A stretch of 41,436 nucleotides of DNA from Thalassotalea sp. 42_200_T64. GTDB lineage: Bacteria; Pseudomonadota; Gammaproteobacteria; Enterobacterales; Alteromonadaceae. Location of the stretch: assembly GCA_002162925.1 (NCBI GenBank), contig MABC01000029.1, positions 1 through 41,436 on the forward strand. The letters run 5' to 3'. Shown here piece by piece: positions 25,351 through 32,813 of this stretch; the stretch's first letter is position 1; each line of letters starts with the position of its first letter. Made by a program: the position numbers and the translations under genes. Below the pieces are notes generated by a model. The model had not been told where the DNA came from and made no database searches. It was given only the letters and a program-made list of their open reading frames with translations.

Positions 25351-25614
25351 GGTCTGTTGATCTTTGGAGTTCATTTTTGCAACGATTTATTTGGCATTTA
25401 TACAAGGCGGAGCAAGTGTGACGTAGTTATTCTACTTGAACTTGTGACAACGCGGTAGAAATGCCAAAGAAACCGTTGCCCTTCGGGTTCAACTAAGCGC
25501 CCCCTGCTCTTTGTTACTAGTTATTTACTTAGAATGACTAAGCTACATAACAAGTGCCGCGATCAGAAGACGCTTAGTTGAACAAAATTTGAACTCGAAA
25601 GGTCATCAGACCCT
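25349..25614. mobile_element. 266-bp MITE-like element with nested hairpins
   Basis: Terminal inverted repeats: the left end reads agggtctgttgatctttgg and the right end, on the other strand, agggtctgatgacctttcg; pairing continues with gagttca to about 30 bp. Inside are two further inverted repeats: caacgatttatttggcattt against aaatgccaaagaaaccgttg, and gttcaactaagcg against cgcttagttgaac. No coding capacity is visible. The left end coincides with the last bases of the yaeQ stop codon, and the element fills most of the 325-bp gap before the M28 peptidase gene. Confidence 0.82.
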
Positions 25615-25675
25615 GATCATTAGCCTGCGCGAATAACCACTCACTAAAACCACACAATAAAATGAAATACATTTG

Positions 25676-27061
25676 ATGAAGAAAAACTACCAAATAGCAA
25701 GCCAGCTAGTCCTAGCTCTGCTCCTAACGGCATGTTCATTGCCTAATGATGAGCGCAACATATACCTTAAAAGTGTAACCGCTGATATGCAGTTTTTAGC
25801 AAGCGATGATTTAAAAGGTCGACTGGCAGGTAGCAGCGAAATCACCGTTGCAGAAAATTATATTGCCAAACAATTTCAGCAAGCGGGGTTGCAACCGCTA
25901 AAAGGGCTAAACAGCTATAAGCAAAGTTTTACTTTGCATCGTTATCTGCCAAATAAACTCAAAGTTAATTTGAACCAGAAAAACATTCATGCCGAGAATA
26001 TAGCACTCGCCGGTAGCATCCGTACCATTAGCTGGAATAAAGAGTCTGCTAAGCACATAGTGATTGGCAAAAATGATGATTTGCGCAGCAGCTTAAAGAG
26101 TTTAAACCAGCAAGGCGAAAACACCATTGTGTTAATCGACAGCACTCACCAGGAAATGTTCGCAAAGTATCGTAATAAGTTTGCCAATGGCAGTCAATCG
26201 TTAGATAGTCGCGCCCCCGCAGCCATCGTTTTGATCTTAACCGACGAAACCGAAATAAACACCATTGAGGTTAGTGCCAGTATTGACCATCAACAGCAAA
26301 CATTAAGCAATGTTATTGGCGTATTACCGGGAAAATCGAAAGCTGATGAGTTTGTAGTTTTTTCTGCACATCATGATCATCTTGGTAGCCAAGCGGCAGA
26401 CATCAACGGCAACAGCCAAGATCTCATCTATAATGGCGCAAACGATGACGCTTCAGGCGTAACTGCAGTACTCAATTTGGCCCGCTACTATGCAAGTCCA
26501 GTCAATAGTAGCAACAATGAACGTAGCATCATGTTTGTCACCTTTACCGCGGAAGAATCTGGCTTACTAGGCTCGAGTCACTTTGTAAATGACATTGATG
26601 CGGATTCGATCACGGCAATGTTAAACATTGAAATGATTGGCAAGCCGTCCGAGTTTGGTGCCGGCACGTATTGGATGACAGGCTATGAACGCTCCAATTT
26701 AGCAACTATTTTGCAGCAAAATTTGAGCGCCAATAGCAATAACGCAAAGCAACAAATCTTTGCCGATCCGTACAAAAAATATGGTTTGTTTTATCGCTCT
26801 GATAACGCATCACTGGCAAAACTGGGTGTGCCCGCGCACAGCTTATCAAGCACTCAAATGAGCAATGACCATGACTATCACCAAGTGAGTGATGAGATAG
26901 CCACGCTCGACTTAGAGCAAATGACTACCATTATCAATTCCATCGCCAGTGCCAGCTCATCGTTAATCGACGGCAGCGATACCCCGGCTCGCATTGAAAA
27001 AATTGTCCCAAGGGCACAAGGGTTATTTTTTAATCCGCTGAAATTTCAATATATCTTGTAA
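25676..27061 (+). CDS. M28-family metallopeptidase, lipoprotein
   Basis: A 461-aa exported zinc aminopeptidase-like protein. The N terminus is a lipoprotein signal with lipobox L-L-T-A-C (Cys20), so it is probably membrane-anchored. A protease-associated-like region (about 100-200) precedes the M28 catalytic core: AHHDHLG (H232, D234), NGANDDASG (D257), catalytic Glu in TAEESGLLG (E293/E294), NIEMIGK (E319) and the last ligand in DHDYHQVSDE. I chose ATG 25676; a TTG just before it would add one residue. A GC-rich hairpin directly follows the stop. Confidence 0.9.
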   Translation: MKKNYQIASQLVLALLLTACSLPNDERNIYLKSVTADMQFLASDDLKGRLAGSSEITVAENYIAKQFQQAGLQPLKGLNSYKQSFTLHRYLPNKLKVNLNQKNIHAENIALAGSIRTISWNKESAKHIVIGKNDDLRSSLKSLNQQGENTIVLIDSTHQEMFAKYRNKFANGSQSLDSRAPAAIVLILTDETEINTIEVSASIDHQQQTLSNVIGVLPGKSKADEFVVFSAHHDHLGSQAADINGNSQDLIYNGANDDASGVTAVLNLARYYASPVNSSNNERSIMFVTFTAEESGLLGSSHFVNDIDADSITAMLNIEMIGKPSEFGAGTYWMTGYERSNLATILQQNLSANSNNAKQQIFADPYKKYGLFYRSDNASLAKLGVPAHSLSSTQMSNDHDYHQVSDEIATLDLEQMTTIINSIASASSSLIDGSDTPARIEKIVPRAQGLFFNPLKFQYIL

Positions 27062-27062
27062 A

Positions 27063-27084
27063 GTCTGCGCTTCATCGCGCAGAC
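27063..27084. terminator. Hairpin directly after the M28 peptidase gene
   Basis: Perfect 8-bp GC-rich arms gtctgcgc and gcgcagac with a six-base loop lie 1 bp past the stop codon. The following bases are A-rich rather than T-rich, so it is either a Rho-assisted or mRNA-stabilising hairpin, or a weak terminator. Confidence 0.45.
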
Positions 27085-27150
27085 AAAAAATACCCCCTTG
27101 ATAAATATAACACTTTAAGGCAATCTCTGTGCCTGCAAATTTTTTTGCAT

Positions 27151-27311
27151 ATACAATTTGATTAATTAAGTGCTCTACTTTTTCATGAGAGAAAACGGAT
27201 AAATGCAAGACATAAAATTTATGTAAGTAGTTATTCTACTTTTAAATTTTATAACGCAGCAGTTATTCGTTTTAACCATTAAAAATGAGCAAGTATTAGT
27301 CAGCTTGGTAT
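27151..27311. repeat. 161-bp MITE-like repeat, copy 2
   Basis: Same orientation and layout as 9535-9697: ends atacaatttgattaatt and cagcttggtat, the shared central block with gttattcgttttaacc, and near-identical length. Differences are scattered substitutions, so the copies are not recent. It lies 29 bp upstream of the DUF885 lipoprotein gene and may contribute to its promoter region or 5' leader. Confidence 0.8.
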
Positions 27312-27340
27312 AAAATAATTCCATATCGATAGGAAATTCT

Positions 27341-29206
27341 ATGCGTAATCAAAAATCATTAATAGCACTGGCGTTAACTTCAGCCTTGCTTTTTGGTTGT
27401 AATACTACCTCTACCACAGCAGAGCAAAAGCCTACAGCAAGCAATGTCGAATCTGTATCTGCTGCTGTGGTCAAAGAGCAAAGCGAATCTGAACGATTAA
27501 ATGTCTTTTTTGAAGAAAAATTTATGGAAGCGGTGATGCGCTCGCCACAATTTCAAACCTATTTAGGGATAAAAAAAGATTACGGTAAATGGAATGATAA
27601 TTCTGAAGCGAATGCGGAAAAAGAATTACAAATTACCAAAGATAACTTGGCGCTATTGCGTACCTTTAGCTTTGACCTGCTAGATGAGCAAACAAAAATC
27701 AGCTATCAGTTGGCTGAGCTCGACATGAAAGATGAGATAGCCGACCACAAATGGCGCTATCACAATTATCCGGTAAACCAAATGCATGGTCAGCATTCAA
27801 ACATTCCGTCATTTTTAATCAATCAACACTCAATCACCAATGCCAAAGAGGCAAACGATTATATTAGTCGTATCGCTGGTATTAATACCTTGATTGAACA
27901 ACTTATTGTGCAGTTAAAAATTCGTGAAGATCTAGGGATCATTGCCCCTAGCTTTGTCTTCCCACACGTCATACGTGACTCGAAAAACTTGATCCAGGGT
28001 GCGCCATTTACCGATGGTGAAGATTCAACCCTACTGGCAGATTTCACCAAGAAATTAACCGCATTATCGTTGGATGAAGCACAAACTGAACAATTACTCA
28101 ATGATGCCAATAAGGCCTTGCTAGCCAGTGTACAACCGTCGTATCAAAACTTAATTGATTACCTGATTGGCCTGGAAGCGAAATCTAGCAATGATGCCGG
28201 TGCCTGGAAATTCCCTGAAGGTAACGCTTTTTATAATCATGCCTTACAAGGCACCACCACCACCCAAAAAACGGCAGAGAAAATTCATCAAATTGGCTTA
28301 AGCGAAGTCACTCGTATTCATGATGAAATGCGCGTCATCAAAGACAAAGTTGGCTTTAATGGTGACCTGGCAGCATTCATGAAATTTATGCGTGAAGACT
28401 CGCAGTTCTACTATCCAAACAGTGAGCAAGGTAAGCAACGTTATTTAACGGAAGCCACCGCGTTGATTGATAACATGAAAACGCGTTTAGACGAATTATT
28501 TCTGGTAAAACCAAAGGCCGACTTAATTGTTAAGCGCGTAGAAGCGTTTAGAGAAAGATCCGCCGGTAAAGCGTTTTATAACCGCCCTGCTCCAGATGGC
28601 TCACGTCCGGGAATGTACTATGCAAATTTGTTCGATATGAAAGCCATGCCGACTTACCAAATGGAAGCGTTAGCGTATCATGAAGGTATTCCTGGCCATC
28701 ACATGCAATTGGCGATATCGCAAGAGCTTGAAGGCATACCCACCTTCCGTAAATTCAGTAGTTATACCGCTTACAGCGAAGGCTGGGGCTTGTATACCGA
28801 GAAATTACCAAAGGAAATTGGCCTCTATGCCGACCCATATTCAGACTTCGGTCGTTTAGCCATGGAGCTATGGCGCGCCTGTCGATTGGTTGTTGATACC
28901 GGCATGCACGTGAAGAAATGGACCCGTAACGAAAGTATTGATTACTACGTAACCAATACGCCGAATGCGAAGTCTGATGCCGTTAAAATGGTAGAACGTC
29001 ATGCGGTAATGCCGTCACAAGCTACCGCTTATAAAATTGGCATGATGGAAATTTTACGTTTGCGTGAAAAAGCAAAAACGGCATTAGGTGACAAGTTTGA
29101 TATTCGTGAATTTCACGACGTTTATTTGAAAAACGGGCCACTTCCACTCGATTTCATCGAAACTATGGTAGATAACTATATTTCTAAGAAGAAAGCAGCG
29201 AAATAA
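27341..29206 (+). CDS. DUF885 family lipoprotein (putative metallopeptidase)
   Basis: A 621-aa exported protein with lipobox L-L-F-G-C (Cys20), so probably lipid-anchored in the envelope. It belongs to the DUF885 family, considered zinc-dependent peptidase-like. The zinc motif is H447-E-G-I-P-G-H-H454, with a further conserved acidic segment YSEGWGLYTEKLPKE downstream. A low-complexity Thr/Ala/Glu/Ser stretch (about 22-55) links the anchor to the domain. Activity and substrate are not established from sequence. A three-unit heptamer tract begins 8 bp after the stop, beside the end of an IS50-like remnant. Confidence 0.88.
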   Translation: MRNQKSLIALALTSALLFGCNTTSTTAEQKPTASNVESVSAAVVKEQSESERLNVFFEEKFMEAVMRSPQFQTYLGIKKDYGKWNDNSEANAEKELQITKDNLALLRTFSFDLLDEQTKISYQLAELDMKDEIADHKWRYHNYPVNQMHGQHSNIPSFLINQHSITNAKEANDYISRIAGINTLIEQLIVQLKIREDLGIIAPSFVFPHVIRDSKNLIQGAPFTDGEDSTLLADFTKKLTALSLDEAQTEQLLNDANKALLASVQPSYQNLIDYLIGLEAKSSNDAGAWKFPEGNAFYNHALQGTTTTQKTAEKIHQIGLSEVTRIHDEMRVIKDKVGFNGDLAAFMKFMREDSQFYYPNSEQGKQRYLTEATALIDNMKTRLDELFLVKPKADLIVKRVEAFRERSAGKAFYNRPAPDGSRPGMYYANLFDMKAMPTYQMEALAYHEGIPGHHMQLAISQELEGIPTFRKFSSYTAYSEGWGLYTEKLPKEIGLYADPYSDFGRLAMELWRACRLVVDTGMHVKKWTRNESIDYYVTNTPNAKSDAVKMVERHAVMPSQATAYKIGMMEILRLREKAKTALGDKFDIREFHDVYLKNGPLPLDFIETMVDNYISKKKAAK

Positions 29207-29214
29207 GCAAAGCT

Positions 29215-29235
29215 GGTACAAGGTACAAGGTACAA
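29215..29235. repeat. Heptamer tandem tract, 3 x GGTACAA
   Basis: Three perfect ggtacaa units start 8 bp after the DUF885 stop and use the same unit as the ten-copy tract at 23459-23528. The IS50-like end starts two bases later, at 29238, so that element appears to have inserted into or beside the tract, which may once have been longer. Confidence 0.9.
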
Positions 29236-29237
29236 GG

Positions 29238-29391
29238 CTGTCTCTTGATCACAAGTTTATCTGACAATCAGTTAGTTACAAATGGGCGGTCAATCTTCCA
29301 TTTGTAGCTCTTTCATGATTTCGTAGGCTTCAACTAAGTCCGTTAACTTCTGCCAACCAGTCCAGAGCGCTTTGACATGGTTTAATGGATC
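29238..29391 (-). mobile_element. 3' remnant of an IS50/Tn5-like (IS4 family) element
   Basis: The left boundary CTGTCTCTTGATCACAAGT (29238-29256) matches the first 14 bases of the known IS50 inside end (CTGTCTCTTGATCA). Inside, a minus-strand frame encodes a Tn5 transposase-like C terminus. The element is cut at about 29390 by the IS3-family insertion, and no matching remainder is visible beyond it. Confidence 0.7.
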
Positions 29392-29394
29392 CGA
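29290..29394 (-). pseudogene. Truncated IS50/Tn5-like transposase, C terminus only
   Basis: About 34 codons read S-D-P-L-N-H-V-K-A-L-W-T-G-W-Q-K-L and end E-L-Q-M-E-D before TGA. The ALWTGWQKL segment aligns with ALWEGWEAL near the C terminus of Tn5 transposase, followed in both by a helix and the protein end. An in-frame TAG lies directly upstream in IS3 sequence, so everything N-terminal is lost. No DDE catalytic residue remains. Confidence 0.65.
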
Positions 29395-29437
29395 CTACCC
29401 CAGTTAAGAGATAATGTACTTAACTGGAGAAAACCAA

Positions 29438-29731
29438 ATGACACGTAAAAAGAAATACTCAAAAGAATTTAAACTAGATGCAGTTAACTTAGTTCTTGAA
29501 CAAAATTATACCAAAGCAGCGGCTGCTAGAAGCCTTGACGTTAATCCTAATCTTTTAGGTCGTTGGGTCAAAGAATTTGAAGAAGATGATGGTCACGCTT
29601 TTAGAGGTAATGGCAAGCTCACGCCAGAGCAATTAGAGCTTAGGCAGCTTCGAGAAGAAGTTAAGCGCTTGAAAATGGAGAAAGATATCCTAAAAAAAGC
29701 CACGGTCTTCTTTGCCAAAGAAATGAAGTAA
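29438..29731 (+). CDS. IS3-family transposase OrfA
   Basis: A 97-aa helix-turn-helix protein that recognises the IS ends. YSKEFKLDAVNLVLEQNYTK and AAAARSLDVNPNLLGRWVKEF form the HTH; a leucine-zipper-like helix follows (LELRQLREEVKRLKMEKDILKKA). ATG 29438 has a GGAGA box and is preferred over the in-frame ATG at 29414. The run of seven A at 29692-29698 is a slippery site (A AAA AAA in frame) for the -1 shift that fuses OrfA to OrfB. Confidence 0.93.
   Translation: MTRKKKYSKEFKLDAVNLVLEQNYTKAAAARSLDVNPNLLGRWVKEFEEDDGHAFRGNGKLTPEQLELRQLREEVKRLKMEKDILKKATVFFAKEMK
29692..29698 (+). promoter_or_regulatory. Programmed -1 frameshift site in the IS3 transposase
   Basis: The orfA frame reads cta aaa aaa gcc, giving the slippery heptamer A AAA AAA. 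A -1 slip here leads into a frame that stays open through caa aga aat gaa gta aaa tac into orfB without a stop. This is the standard way IS3 elements make the OrfAB transposase. Confidence 0.8.
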
Positions 29732-29778
29732 AATACTCATTTATTGCTCAGTACAAGAAGACCTGGCCAGTAGCCCTA

Positions 29779-30606
29779 ATGTGTAAAGTATTAGAGGTTA
29801 AAAGCAATAATTATTATAGTTTTCAAAAGCGAAATGCTAAAAAAGTTGATGACCCCGATCACGTTGAAATAATCGAATGGATCCAAGAGATCGCTAAATT
29901 TAGTGGTTACTCCTACGGAGAAAGGCGCATTAAGGCAGCATTGGATGCATTAAGCTTTCCTATGAGCCGATATAAAGTTGCTAAATTAATGAAAGAGGCT
30001 GATGTTTGGGTTCGTAGTAAGAAAAAATATAAAGTGACGACCAACAGCGATCACAAGCAGCCAGTGTTTGACAACTTGCTTAAGCGTGAATTTGATGTTG
30101 CTCAGCCAGACCAAGCCTACGTCGCCGATATCACCTACATTTGGACACAGGAAGGTTGGCTATATCTAGCCGTGGTAATTGACTTATTTTCAAGAAAGGT
30201 CGTTGGTTGGAGTATTGGTTCACGCATGAAAGCTCAGTTGGTTTGTGATGCGCTAACCATGGCTATTTGGCAGCGTAGACCTAATGCAGGTTTGATTGTC
30301 CACACAGATCGTGGCTCTCAGTATGCGAGTAAAGTTTATAGAAACTTGCTTAAAGCCAATAAAATAAAAGGTAGTATGAGCCGTAAAGGTGACTGCTGGG
30401 ATAATGCCGTTGTTGAACGCTTTTTTGGTAGCTTAAAGCAAGAACGAGTTCAGTGGAAAAATTACCAAACAAGATTTGAAGCGCAACAAGATATTTTAAA
30501 TTACATTGCTATGTTTTATAACAGCCATCGCTTGCATTCTTATCTGGGTTACAAAAGCCCAAATGATTATGAAAGTGAAATAATGAAATTGCAAAAAGTT
30601 GCTTAA
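29779..30606 (+). CDS. IS3-family transposase OrfB (DDE integrase core)
   Basis: The catalytic half of the transposase, 275 aa from the first ATG, though the frame is open further upstream and is normally translated as an OrfAB fusion. The HTH_21-like region (FSGYSYGERRIKAALDALSF) precedes the rve integrase core with all three catalytic residues: Asp in YVADITYIWT, Asp in VHTDRGSQYAS and Glu in NAVVERFFGSLKQE. No frameshift or internal stop is seen. Confidence 0.93.
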   Translation: MCKVLEVKSNNYYSFQKRNAKKVDDPDHVEIIEWIQEIAKFSGYSYGERRIKAALDALSFPMSRYKVAKLMKEADVWVRSKKKYKVTTNSDHKQPVFDNLLKREFDVAQPDQAYVADITYIWTQEGWLYLAVVIDLFSRKVVGWSIGSRMKAQLVCDALTMAIWQRRPNAGLIVHTDRGSQYASKVYRNLLKANKIKGSMSRKGDCWDNAVVERFFGSLKQERVQWKNYQTRFEAQQDILNYIAMFYNSHRLHSYLGYKSPNDYESEIMKLQKVA

Positions 30607-30619
30607 CTGGGTTGTCTGA

Positions 30620-31423
30620 ATTTACTTGACCACGTCAATTGCGACTGAGCATAATATTGTCTGCAAACCCATATTGTTATTTAGTGACAATCAGCATCAT
30701 CTCAGTATGTTTGCAACGCACAGTAAAGCGATGCAAATACATTGTCAGCCGCAGAGTTTGACGGATTTGAAGAGTGAGCAAGCAAGGATTTCGACTCCGA
30801 CTCTGGTTATCATTGATATCACCCGTTGTAACAACAATGAGATCAGCGAATTAGTGAATAACCAACAATCATGGTTAAGCAATGATAAGGTGCAGCTAGC
30901 GCTTATTAGCAAGCTGCAGCAAAACCAGGGTAAAGAATTTTTTGATTTTAAAGATGGCTTACAAACATTAAATACGCCAATATTGTTCAGCAATGTCGTG
31001 CAACGACTCGCGAACAGTGAAAAACCATTAAATGAAGTACAAAGCTATACAGTATTTCAGGGGGTTAAAGCCTTATTGGCAGAAGATTTTAAACTGAATC
31101 AAATCGTTGCCAAAGGTTTACTGGAAAAGCTCGGTATCGAAGTCGATATTGTCGAAGACGGTCAGCAAGCGGTAGATGCCATTGGTAAAAACAGTTATCA
31201 ATTGGTATTTATGGATATTCACATGCCGGTAATGGATGGCCACCTTGCCAGCCAGACGATTCGCGCCAATAAGGCCTATGATCATATCCCTATTATCGCC
31301 TTAACCGCCGATGCGCAAAAGCAACATATTCAGCAGTGCATAGAATCGGGTATGGATGATTTTTTATCCAAGCCGTTTCTGTTGGCCGATATTGAAAAGA
31401 TCATTCATAAACACATACAATAA
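30620..31423 (+). pseudogene. 3' remnant of a hybrid sensor kinase gene (receiver domain)
   Basis: The frame opens directly at the IS3 right end and encodes about 267 residues. Counting from the TTG codon at 30626, residues 15-130 look like a degenerate receiver or linker region, and 146-262 are a full receiver domain: acidic pair in LLAEDFKLN, phospho-acceptor D197 in VFMDIHMPVMDG, T228 in ALTADA and K249 in SKPF. This is the C-terminal layout of hybrid histidine kinases; the sensor, HisKA and HATPase parts are gone. It could still yield a free receiver protein from a TTG start, but no ribosome-binding site is evident. Confidence 0.75.
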
Positions 31424-31483
31424 CCACATACGAAAAACACGAATGTGGTTAACAACGATAATGAACAAAAATATAATTTTACT

Positions 31484-31885
31484 ATGAAACTTAACTCTCT
31501 AAAAAATAACGTTACGCTAAGCGCTTCCATTTTTGTAACTATATTTACCGTTTCAGGTTGTGCCACTGCGCCAAACGTAGCAACCAACCTCGATAAAGAA
31601 AATTTTGAGCAATACTTTGCCGCAGGTAATGTGACTGTCTATCAAGACGAATCGGAGCTGCCGGGCAAAGTTAAATTATTAGGCCTGGTTGAAGGCGACA
31701 GTTGTAAAATGAAAGCCAATGATAAGCCCGCCAATGCCATCGATGCCCGTACTATGGCCCGAGAACGCGCAGCTGCATTACAAGCCAATGCGGTAGTATT
31801 TACCTCTTGCACCATCATTGAAGATCAACAGTGTTTAGAGATGATGGTTTGTTATGGCAAAGCGTTTCAAATTCATGCCGACTAA
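31484..31885 (+). CDS. rcsF: RcsF-like outer-membrane lipoprotein
   Basis: RcsF senses envelope stress in enterobacteria and signals through IgaA to the Rcs phosphorelay. The 133-aa protein has a lipobox V-S-G-C (Cys26) and the RcsF core: VTVYQDESELPGKVKLLG and GDSC, then LQANAVVFTSC. Four cysteines (74, 109, 117, 123) sit almost exactly where E. coli RcsF has its two disulfides (74, 109, 118, 124). ATG 31484 is preferred over a GTG at 31445. The neighbours trmO and proS match the E. coli order. Whether a full Rcs system exists here cannot be told from this window. Confidence 0.88.
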   Translation: MKLNSLKNNVTLSASIFVTIFTVSGCATAPNVATNLDKENFEQYFAAGNVTVYQDESELPGKVKLLGLVEGDSCKMKANDKPANAIDARTMARERAAALQANAVVFTSCTIIEDQQCLEMMVCYGKAFQIHAD

Positions 31886-31907
31886 GCTAACCAATTCATC
31901 AACAGCA

Positions 31908-32615
31908 ATGTCTGAATTTTCTTTTGCACCCGTGGCTATTGTTCACTCACCGTATAAGCAAAAATTTGCGATACCAAGGCAGCCTGGGCTAGTGACCGCG
32001 GCTCATGGAAAAATAGAATTGCTGGTCGATGCCCCTCATCAACAAGTGTTACGCGATATAGAGCAGCACTCGCATTTATGGCTGATATTTGTCTTTCACG
32101 CCACCGCTGAACACGGCTGGAAGCCATTGGTAAAAGCGCCAAGACTAGGTGGCAACAAAAAAACCGGTGTATTTGCCACCCGTTCAACCTTTCGGCCTAA
32201 CCCAATAGGTATGTCGGTAGTCAAATTTGACGGCATCAGTAAAGTTGATCAGAATTTGGCTTTAGACGTTAGTGGTCTGGACTTACTCGATGGCACTCCA
32301 ATTATAGATATCAAACCATACATCCCCTACTCTGACAGTATCACTGGCGCCACATCCATAATGGCACCATCGGCCGAGTCAACCTTTATCGACATTGAGT
32401 TTAGTGATTGTGCAAAACAGCAATTGCAGCACTTGTCTGCGCAATATCGTGATTTGCCATTGTTTATCGAACAAGTGTTATTACAAGACCCTCGCCCGGC
32501 TTATAAAAAATTGGATTTACACTGTCAGCAATACGGCATGAGTCTTTATGATCTGAATATTCGCTGGCAAATACAGGAAAATCAATGCCTGGTGTTGAGC
32601 ATCGAAAAACACTAG
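31908..32615 (+). CDS. trmO: tRNA (N6-threonylcarbamoyladenosine37-N6)-methyltransferase TrmO
   Basis: TrmO (YaeB/TsaA) methylates t6A at position 37 of some tRNAs using SAM; it has a beta-barrel fold, not a Rossmann one. The 235-aa product equals E. coli length and shows the signatures VHSPYKQKFAIPRQPGLV, SHLWLIFVFHATAEHGW, RLGGNKKTGVFATRSTFRPN with PIGMSVV, and LLDGTPIIDIKPYIPYSD. ATG 31908 aligns with the E. coli start; longer in-frame starts reach back into rcsF. No strong ribosome-binding site is visible. A perfect palindrome (32640-32687) follows 24 bp after the stop. Confidence 0.95.
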   Translation: MSEFSFAPVAIVHSPYKQKFAIPRQPGLVTAAHGKIELLVDAPHQQVLRDIEQHSHLWLIFVFHATAEHGWKPLVKAPRLGGNKKTGVFATRSTFRPNPIGMSVVKFDGISKVDQNLALDVSGLDLLDGTPIIDIKPYIPYSDSITGATSIMAPSAESTFIDIEFSDCAKQQLQHLSAQYRDLPLFIEQVLLQDPRPAYKKLDLHCQQYGMSLYDLNIRWQIQENQCLVLSIEKH

Positions 32616-32639
32616 GGTATGTGAGTTGTTCTTATCGTT

Positions 32640-32687
32640 ATACCAAGTCCGACAATTTATCGGTCAATAAATTGTCGGACTTGGTAT
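32640..32687. repeat. Perfect palindrome with 21-bp arms
   Basis: Left arm 32640-32660 begins ataccaagtccgac and the right arm 32667-32687 is its exact reverse complement, with loop cggtca. There is no T run, so it is not a typical intrinsic terminator, though it could stop or stabilise transcripts. The outer ATACCAAG matches the ends of the 9535 and 27151 repeats, suggesting a relative reduced to its two ends. Confidence 0.9.
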
Positions 32688-32813
32688 TAGTCGATGAAAA
32701 TAAAGCTAAACGCAGGTATAATCGCCGCGCTTTGTTGAATTAGCCGATAATTTAACCACCCATATTATTAATATAGCGCCAGATTTACGTTCTGGTAAGC
32801 AAGAGGACACACC

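Larger units (their letters stand above)
29390..30619 (+). mobile_element. IS3-family insertion sequence (about 1.23 kb)
   Basis: Two overlapping-frame transposase genes are bracketed by imperfect inverted repeats: the left has GACTACCCCAGTTAAG and the right, reversed, GACAACCCAGTTAAG. The outer ends are approximate because the repeats diverge beyond the core and no target duplication is visible. The left flank is an IS50-like transposase remnant and the right flank a sensor-kinase remnant, which suggests an IS-linked deletion. Both reading frames look intact, so the element may be active. Confidence 0.8.

Noticed and set aside
29414..29437. Earlier ATG for IS3 OrfA
   Set aside because: The downstream ATG at 29438 has a GGAGA box and gives the usual OrfA N terminus.
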